57,274 bases of DNA from JBAXGW01 sp037139195. Its GTDB lineage: Bacteria > Bacteroidota > Bacteroidia > Bacteroidales > JAHJDW01. The translations under genes and the position numbers were made by a program. The number at the start of each line of letters is the position of its first letter. Positions within the stretch are counted from its first letter, which is position 1. Below are positions 52,260 to 57,274 of this stretch, piece by piece. The stretch covers positions 1 through 57,274 of the forward strand of contig JBAXGW010000024.1 in the NCBI GenBank assembly GCA_037139195.1, read 5' to 3'. The notes beneath the pieces were generated by a model. That model saw nothing but the letters and a program-made list of their open reading frames with translations, did no database searches and was not told where the DNA came from.

Positions 52260-53182
52260 TCAATATAAAACAGCTAATGCGGATTCTGGGTTTAAATTGT
52301 TTATTTTATTTTTACTATGCAAATAGCATTTGCCATTTGAATTGTTTGTTAAATTTTGCAGCGAGTTCCTTCTTTAGTTGTTGCAGTGCACTGCGATGAT
52401 TTGGCATTTGAACTTGGTTTTGTTGTTGAGGTATTTGTTGTGGTTTTGGTAAAGTGCCAATTTGTGAGCAATATTTTGTTTTCAAATTGCAATTCAACTG
52501 AATCGGGGAAGGAAGCAAAGAAATCAATGTGGGTGAGGTTTTCTAAGCTATCAATTGTAACGACATAATCTTTAAGAGGTTTGTAAGCTTTTTCGTGAGG
52601 TAGAAGAAAAGCAACAGCCTCAAATTGGCTGTTAGATTTGTGAAGTATAATTTTATAAAAATATTTAGGAATTGAAATGCTGGTGTTTGGGATTGTTTTT
52701 TCTAGGTTTTCAAGAACACCAGCTGTTATAATATAAATACTGTCTTTTTCAATTGACCAATTGCGAACTTGAGTTTCTAATGACTTCCATATACCTGCAT
52801 TAAAGGAATGTAACTGAGGGCTCATGTTTGACATGAAAAAGCATTCGTTTAGTGCAGTGAAGTTGAAGCGCATATCTGCAGCGGGAGCTAGATGTCCTCT
52901 GTCGTAGCCCGATTTTGAGTAATCTTCATTTTTTGCTGAGCCTGTTTTTACATCTGGATCTGAAATAAATTTACAATTATCTCTGTTTAAAGAACCAATT
53001 GTTCTTTTTTTTGTGAGAAGGTAGGCGACCCATTCTGCTTGTTCATTTTTTTCGGAATATGATAGTGTATAATATGAATGTTTTACAATGTTTTGAGAGC
53101 TTGATTCAGGAAGGAAATCAAATGATTGAGAAAATATGGAATGTGATAAAAATATAAAAACGATGAAAAGATACGATTTCAT
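52260..53182 (-). pseudogene. Secreted DNA/RNA non-specific endonuclease (NUC1/DRGH type), frameshifted at the C-terminus
   Basis: The open frame 52349-53182 (277 residues) has a signal peptide (MKSYLFIVFIFLSHSIFSQ) and the active-site motif YDRGHLAPAADMR, with Asn/metal-site residues in MSNMSPQLHSFNAGIW. The catalytic domain is complete. The tail has QCTATTKEGTRCKI and then a stop. Adding one A to the A4 run at 52354-52357 makes it continue RCKNLTNNSNGKCYLHS to a stop at 52260, restoring the paired-Cys tail common in Bacteroidetes nucleases. The lesion may be real or a read error; either way enzyme activity is likely kept. Confidence 0.85.
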
Positions 53183-53226
53183 AATTTGAATTTATGGGAA
53201 TTGTTTTTATGATTCCTTATAAAACT

Positions 53227-53266
53227 AAAAGGAGAGAACCGAAATTTTCAGTTCTCTCCTTTTTTT
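53227..53266. terminator. Hairpin terminator next to the tRNA-like remnant
   Basis: The 10-base stem GGAGAGAACC-type arm pairs with GGTTCTCTCC-type arm (allowing an imperfect loop side), with a T7 run on the plus strand and a TTTT run on the minus strand. It directly abuts the tRNA-3'-end-like sequence at 53267, as expected downstream of a minus-strand tRNA gene. Confidence 0.8.
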
Positions 53267-53283
53267 GTGATCCCGCTGGGCTC
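53267..53283 (-). other. tRNA 3'-end-like sequence, possible attachment site
   Basis: The plus strand GTGATCCCGCTGGGCTC equals, on the minus strand, GAGCCCAGCGGGATCAC. This resembles the end of a Bacteroidetes tRNA (T-arm 3' half, acceptor 3' half, discriminator base), but the rest of a tRNA does not follow to the right. A terminator follows on its 3' side. Integrases often leave such 3' remnants at one edge of an element; the genes to the right look mobile. The remaining sequence to 53530 shows nothing else recognisable. Confidence 0.45.
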
Positions 53284-53530
53284 CTGTGTTTTCTCCAGTT
53301 ACCCTGCTAAATCTACATTCTATATTTTACAAAAGAAAAAAGCAACCGATTTAACAACCGAATTTCCTTCACTATTTTTTATTACAATGTTTTAATTTGC
53401 TAATACAAATATAAGAATATTTTGCCATTTTATTGGTGTAAATTAAAGCATTTTAATCATTTTTATTTACTTTTGTTTTCTTTGATTTTATTAATTAGAT
53501 TTTTCAGCATTTGTCAAATAGATTATTTTA

Positions 53531-56101
53531 ATGTCCTCATCTTTTCACCCTCTTATATCTAAAACACTAGAAACAGCTCGCCCTGATTCAAAAAGGAAGT
53601 CAGACGTTTCATGTAGTGAGTTTTATCATTCTTTAAAGAAAATTTTTGATAATCATTTTCGTGAATTTAAAAATGACTTAATTACCCGATTTAAGCCTAA
53701 CGAAAGAAATGAATATCTAACAAATATTATTGAGTATATTCATGATTATATATACATCAATGACCCTACTTGTTATATTGCTACTGAATCTCCAAGTGAT
53801 GCGGAAAAATATTTATTAGAAAACGATTTATCAATTGAAGAGTTATTTGAAACTAGAAATCATTATATTGATAAGGATTATACTGCATTTCCTGAATATT
53901 TCAATTTGGGATTTTATGAATTAAAGTTTAAAACTTACAAAGAAAATTTTTATGCACATGATCTTCATCTCTCATTCTTTACTTTGATTTCAGACTATTA
54001 CATTGATAAATTAAACTCTTTTATTAATAGTCTTAAAATTATAAAAACTAATGACGATAATAGTGAAAAATTAAGATTTAAAAATGTACAAGAAATACAT
54101 TCTTATATTTTCACATCTTTATCCCAAATCGAACTATATCTTAACAATAAAGTTAATGTTTTAGCTCATTATCAATTGCAGTATTGTTTTGTTAATCTTT
54201 ATAATCAAATGCACCAAGAGGGGTTTGATTCAGAATTGGCAGTTAAATATTACCAAGTGTTAAATGAAATTACTAGTAATGTTGAAAACGAATTGATAAA
54301 CAAAAAAGTTGATATTAATAATGAATTTCTCAAATCTAATATAGCTGAAATTGAAGAAAGTAAAAAGATTTTATTTCAATTTCTTGACGAAATGGATATT
54401 ATTCAAGAGGATAAAGTTCATTCTATCTTTGATTTAATGAATAATGACAAAAAAAATGATTCATCTATAGAAAATTCATTTTCCAGTAAATCTGTCACAA
54501 TTGAATATAAACATTATGATTCATTTTTGAAATTATTAAAACATAACTGGCCTTTAGAATCTTCAGCTTTTGACTTTATAAATTTCAGTGCTCCAGAAAA
54601 ATTATTAAACTTGAAAAACGAAATTCTAGAGAACCTAGTTTATCTTGAAAAAGAACAAAAGATTTCTTATTTCGAAAAGCTGTTATTAAATATTAAGCTT
54701 TTAAAAAAAGATGCTTGGGATAATGACTTAGTTATTAAAAAATGGTTAGACAAATACAACTCAACCTTGGAAAAGGCAACAACGCAAAGCCATACTGAAG
54801 ATTATTTAAATAATATATTACGTTCAGAACCAATAATACGTGATTTTCATATAACTGATGATTCAGAAATTGAGGCTTCTGAAATTAAAAATGATTTTTA
54901 CAATTATTTCTATGGACAAACAGTTGATGAAGCAATCGATTTTATAAAAAGCCAAGAACTAAAACTTTCGAGTATTTCTTCAAATAATATTTCTAAAGAA
55001 GATAAAACAGAAAAAATAGATGTTGGCAAAGCTCAAATTGCGGTTTCTGATTTTGAAATCAAGCATATAAATATCAATATACAATCAATTCCAGAAATTA
55101 TTTTTGATCGTTTTCGTTCATTAAGTTTGGATGTTGATGAAAAAGGAAATGCTTTTCCGCCATTCAGAGCTTCTTATTGTGTTTCATCACTGCAAGGTGA
55201 TTATAATTTTTTTTGTTTAGAACATAATTATAACTTATTTATGAGAAACATCCAATTAGAAAGACTTGTTGATGATAATAATGTTAGAATTACAGAAGAC
55301 AACGTTAATCAATTTTTGGTTTCTTATGCTAAAGGTTTTTATTATGGATATACAGAGTTTTTAAAGTCAATCCTTAAATCAGAGGTTTTCGAGCTAGATA
55401 ATAATAGTAAGGCATATAAGATATTTGAACGTATTAATACTGCTTTTGGAGACAAGGGAGATGGCAATCCAGCTATTCATTTGCATAATTCAAAAATAAC
55501 TGACAATTATTATGGCTATATTTCATTAGATGCTTTTTATAAAATAGGTATTGAGGGTGGTGAATATTACAAAGCTTGGGAAATAATTCTTACAGACCCA
55601 ATTCCCTTTGTTCCGTTTTTTGAAAAAAAGAAAAATATTGAAGCTGTTGTGCCGAATAGTATTAGAATGAATAACCAAAAAGAAAATAATACTAACAAGG
55701 TAAAAACGAAAAAACCGGTTAAGAAAGTTGTTAACTCATATACCTATTTGAAAAATGCAATTAATTGCACTGCGGTTGCTGATATGCATGATACTTTAAG
55801 TAAGCATAAATTTTTAATAGCCGATATTAAAGACTTTAGAGCTGTTTTTGAAGACAAAAAACCAAATAGTCCTATTAAATGGCTTGATGGAATAGAATCG
55901 CTAGTGTATGTTATCAAACAGATTCATCTTGAAACCAAAGTAATTGAAAATCTTGGCAGTGATATTTGGAAAATAACGCACGAGTTATTTGTTGATGAAA
56001 ATGGAAATAAGTTTGATAAATCAAAATTTAGAGGTCAAAAAACACCAAGTTCCAAATCAAAAATTGATAAACTAAACAATGCAATTGCTCATTTAGCATA
56101 G
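53531..56101 (+). CDS. Unrecognised 856-residue protein of a putative integrated element
   Basis: The protein is large, hydrophilic and mostly helical, with no signal peptide or membrane segment. Runs of Lys/Glu suggest coiled coils at about residues 240-300 and 360-420. The last 120 residues (from SYTYLKNAINCTA) look like a separate domain, with PIKWLDGIESLVYVIKQIH and KFRGQKTPSSKSKIDKL; similar wording appears at the ends of some uncharacterised Bacteroidetes element proteins and RteC-like proteins, but I cannot assign it. No recombinase, helicase or nuclease motif is visible. It lies in the place where an integrase would be expected. Confidence 0.85.
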   Translation: MSSSFHPLISKTLETARPDSKRKSDVSCSEFYHSLKKIFDNHFREFKNDLITRFKPNERNEYLTNIIEYIHDYIYINDPTCYIATESPSDAEKYLLENDLSIEELFETRNHYIDKDYTAFPEYFNLGFYELKFKTYKENFYAHDLHLSFFTLISDYYIDKLNSFINSLKIIKTNDDNSEKLRFKNVQEIHSYIFTSLSQIELYLNNKVNVLAHYQLQYCFVNLYNQMHQEGFDSELAVKYYQVLNEITSNVENELINKKVDINNEFLKSNIAEIEESKKILFQFLDEMDIIQEDKVHSIFDLMNNDKKNDSSIENSFSSKSVTIEYKHYDSFLKLLKHNWPLESSAFDFINFSAPEKLLNLKNEILENLVYLEKEQKISYFEKLLLNIKLLKKDAWDNDLVIKKWLDKYNSTLEKATTQSHTEDYLNNILRSEPIIRDFHITDDSEIEASEIKNDFYNYFYGQTVDEAIDFIKSQELKLSSISSNNISKEDKTEKIDVGKAQIAVSDFEIKHININIQSIPEIIFDRFRSLSLDVDEKGNAFPPFRASYCVSSLQGDYNFFCLEHNYNLFMRNIQLERLVDDNNVRITEDNVNQFLVSYAKGFYYGYTEFLKSILKSEVFELDNNSKAYKIFERINTAFGDKGDGNPAIHLHNSKITDNYYGYISLDAFYKIGIEGGEYYKAWEIILTDPIPFVPFFEKKKNIEAVVPNSIRMNNQKENNTNKVKTKKPVKKVVNSYTYLKNAINCTAVADMHDTLSKHKFLIADIKDFRAVFEDKKPNSPIKWLDGIESLVYVIKQIHLETKVIENLGSDIWKITHELFVDENGNKFDKSKFRGQKTPSSKSKIDKLNNAIAHLA

Positions 56102-56104
56102 TTG

Positions 56105-56217
56105 TTTACTCCACGTCTATATTAATTTACTCCACTTAAAGTCAAATTGAAACTTATTTGTTTTTATTTGTGCAATCTCATTTTGCCCTATTTTGCTGTG
56201 TTTTCGCTTAACTCCAC
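56105..56217. repeat. Three short ACTCCAC direct repeats
   Basis: TTTACTCCAC occurs at 56105-56114 and 56126-56135, exactly 21 bases apart, and TTAACTCCAC at 56208-56217. They lie in the gap between the 856-residue gene and the HTH gene, upstream of two excisionase-like proteins, and could be binding sites for one of them. Confidence 0.6.
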
Positions 56218-56354
56218 GCTCTACACTCGACGCAATAGTTATATTTTACTATTTACTTGCCTTGTTTTACGCTATAATTTTGCTCCATAGTTTTTCAGTA
56301 GCTACGAAAAACAATAATTCATTTTATTGTTCAATTCATAAAAAAAAGAAAACC

Positions 56355-56642
56355 ATGGAAGTAATCACACTTCAATCAGAAGTCTATCAAAACTTAGTTT
56401 CTAAAATAGATAATCTAAGTCAATTATTAACATCTAAACATAAGGTTCAGCCATTGTCCGACACTTGGCTCGATATTTCCGAATGTTGTATGTTGCTGAA
56501 AATCTCGAAACGTACTTTACAGAGCTATCGCGATAATAAAGTTTTACCATATTCTCAAATAGCAGGTAAAATTTATTTCAAGGCTTCTGACATTGAAGCT
56601 CACTTAGCAAATCATTATGTTAAAGTAAACAATAGGAGATAA
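56355..56642 (+). CDS. Excisionase-like helix-turn-helix protein (HTH_17 type)
   Basis: The protein has 95 residues from the ATG at 56355 (MEVITLQSEVYQNLVSKID); the longer frame to 56193 adds an unlikely lead. The winged-helix core is WLDISECCMLLKISKRTLQSY followed by GKIYFKASDIEAHL. Such proteins occur in Bacteroidetes integrative elements, often in pairs next to VirE-N genes, and are thought to control excision or transcription. It lies 4 bases before the next HTH gene. Confidence 0.88.
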   Translation: MEVITLQSEVYQNLVSKIDNLSQLLTSKHKVQPLSDTWLDISECCMLLKISKRTLQSYRDNKVLPYSQIAGKIYFKASDIEAHLANHYVKVNNRR

Positions 56643-56646
56643 GTAT

Positions 56647-56862
56647 ATGAAAACAAATAAATCTTCCATTCGGAGGTCTTCTATGTTTCTTTATACAAAC
56701 ATAGAATTTATGCAGCTTTTCGGAATTAGCAAATCAACAGCCTTTAGATGGAGGACTGCTCAAAAAATTGCACATTCTAAAATAGAGCAAAAAATATTCT
56801 ACCGCTTCACCGATATTATAAAACTGCTTGATAATTATTATAAACCTTCTAAATTTGAATAA
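56647..56862 (+). CDS. Second small helix-turn-helix protein
   Basis: The protein has 71 residues. The core FMQLFGISKSTAFRWRTAQK and the wing-like KIFYRFTDIIKLLDNYY match the same excisionase-like family as its neighbour. It is followed after one base by the VirE-N-like gene. The three are one operon. Confidence 0.85.
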   Translation: MKTNKSSIRRSSMFLYTNIEFMQLFGISKSTAFRWRTAQKIAHSKIEQKIFYRFTDIIKLLDNYYKPSKFE

Positions 56863-56863
56863 T

Positions 56864-57253
56864 ATGGCCATATGTACCGTCTTCAGCAACTTCACGCAAG
56901 TTGTTGAGGACAAACCTTTGCTAGAATTATTGGAAGATATTAAGAATGGTCGTTTTAGAAGCGATATTGAACCTATACGTTCTCTTGTGGAGTTAGGTAA
57001 TATGGATTCTGTTAATGAATTAAAAAAGAACTTGCTCGCATTCACACCTTCGGCAACTTTTAAAGGCGGTCGTAAATTTGAGTATATTGTTAATTATAGT
57101 GGTATTGTTCATCTCGACTTTGATAAACTTTCTTCAATACAAATTCGCTCTGCTTTAAAAAATATACAATCGTCTAACTATACGTATGCTTGTTTTATAA
57201 GCCCTAGTGGAAATGGAATAAAATTAACTGGGTATCCCCTTAGCTCATCTTAA
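56864..57253 (+). CDS. VirE-N / BT4734-like protein, truncated by the window-end repeat
   Basis: The partial protein has 129 residues from the ATG at 56864 (MAICTVFSNFTQVVEDKPL). The BT4734-like core is seen in FEYIVNYSGIVHLDFDKL and ACFISPSGNGIKL. Relatives continue after GNGIK with a VK-type beta strand and often a primase or helicase part; here the frame turns into TGYPLSSS and stops inside the 49-base terminal repeat (from 57223). The true 3' part is missing. Relatives occur in mobile elements with roles thought to lie in element replication. Confidence 0.85.
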   Translation: MAICTVFSNFTQVVEDKPLLELLEDIKNGRFRSDIEPIRSLVELGNMDSVNELKKNLLAFTPSATFKGGRKFEYIVNYSGIVHLDFDKLSSIQIRSALKNIQSSNYTYACFISPSGNGIKLTGYPLSSS

Positions 57254-57271
57254 AAAATGCCTATCTTTAGG
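57223..57271. repeat. Right copy of the 49-base terminal inverted repeat
   Basis: The exact reverse complement of 1-49. It replaces the expected continuation of the VirE-N-like gene. The full hairpin CCCCTTA...TTTAGGGG is visible here (57235-57273). Three further bases follow to the window end. Confidence 0.9.
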
Positions 57272-57274
57272 GGA

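Noticed and set aside
53267..53340. A complete tRNA gene on the minus strand
   Set aside because: Only the 3' end resembles a tRNA; the sequence to the right does not form the T-loop, anticodon or D arms.
1..57274. Circular replicon (plasmid or phage) closing on itself
   Set aside because: The terminal match is inverted, not direct, and the gene content is chromosomal.

Overview
This AT-rich window reads as a Bacteroidetes chromosome segment, probably a Bacteroidales/Marinilabiliales-like anaerobe. The evidence is two secreted proteins with type IX secretion (Por) C-terminal sorting domains, a PorP/SprF-like protein, promoters of the Bacteroidetes form (TTTG about 18-19 bases upstream of TAnnTTTG), few Shine-Dalgarno sequences, and several gene families typical of the phylum. 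The species cannot be named from sequence alone.

Region 1 (1-14.6 kb) is one long leftward gene cluster. It encodes four PQQ-like beta-propellers and an NHL-type propeller with different membrane tethers, a small Tat-signal cysteine protein, a Tat-exported multi-cluster ferredoxin, a NapH-like polyferredoxin membrane protein, a NuoE-NuoF fusion flavoprotein, a GltD-like FAD/Fe-S protein that lacks its NAD(P) domain, and a GT4 glycosyltransferase. Nothing in it encodes a cytochrome c or a complex I membrane subunit. It looks like an undescribed redox chain linking cytoplasmic NADH/ferredoxin chemistry to periplasmic propeller proteins. This is the best candidate for a new system here. A four-helix-bundle (S23-like) gene flanked by small repeats sits inside it.

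Region 2 (14.7-22 kb) holds a degenerate GIY-YIG-like protein, a DUF155/RMD1 protein, a secreted subtilase, an RRM protein, ribosomal protein L31 and a large CAP-domain protein. Region 3 (22-29.4 kb) is an arsenic island of two leftward operons. One is arsR, a rhodanese-like gene, arsC, arsM and acr3. The other is arsE-like, arsR, two arsF-like genes and arsG, followed by arsP. Both operon promoters carry the same 14-base core inside a dyad, a likely shared ArsR operator.

Region 4 (29.5-41.4 kb) is mixed: a DUF4349 lipoprotein, an AttH/CrtC-like secreted protein, a frameshifted PorP/SprF gene next to an outer-membrane barrel, a NagB-LmbE fusion, a CDF transporter, a transglutaminase lipoprotein and a ferritin-like protein. 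Three 21-base iterons sit in the divergent gap at 34.1 kb. Region 5 (41.4-48.2 kb) is a formate dehydrogenase operon (fdhD, NuoE-like, NuoF-like, Cys-type catalytic subunit) riddled with structured intergenic repeats, including two inverted copies of a composite element of about 139 bases.

Region 6 (48.3-53.2 kb) holds housekeeping and hypothetical genes, among them a FGE-like protein, a WG-repeat protein, an RNase HI and a NUC1-type endonuclease with an apparent frameshift. Region 7 (53.2 kb to the end) looks like the start of an integrated element: a tRNA-3'-end-like sequence, an unrecognised 856-residue protein, two excisionase-like HTH proteins and a VirE-N/BT4734-like gene cut off at the window end. 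The two window ends are perfect 49-base inverted copies of each other. This suggests either a shared repeat, such as an IS terminus, where the contig breaks, or an assembly fold-back. Two single-base frameshifts at or near A-runs may be real lesions or read errors.
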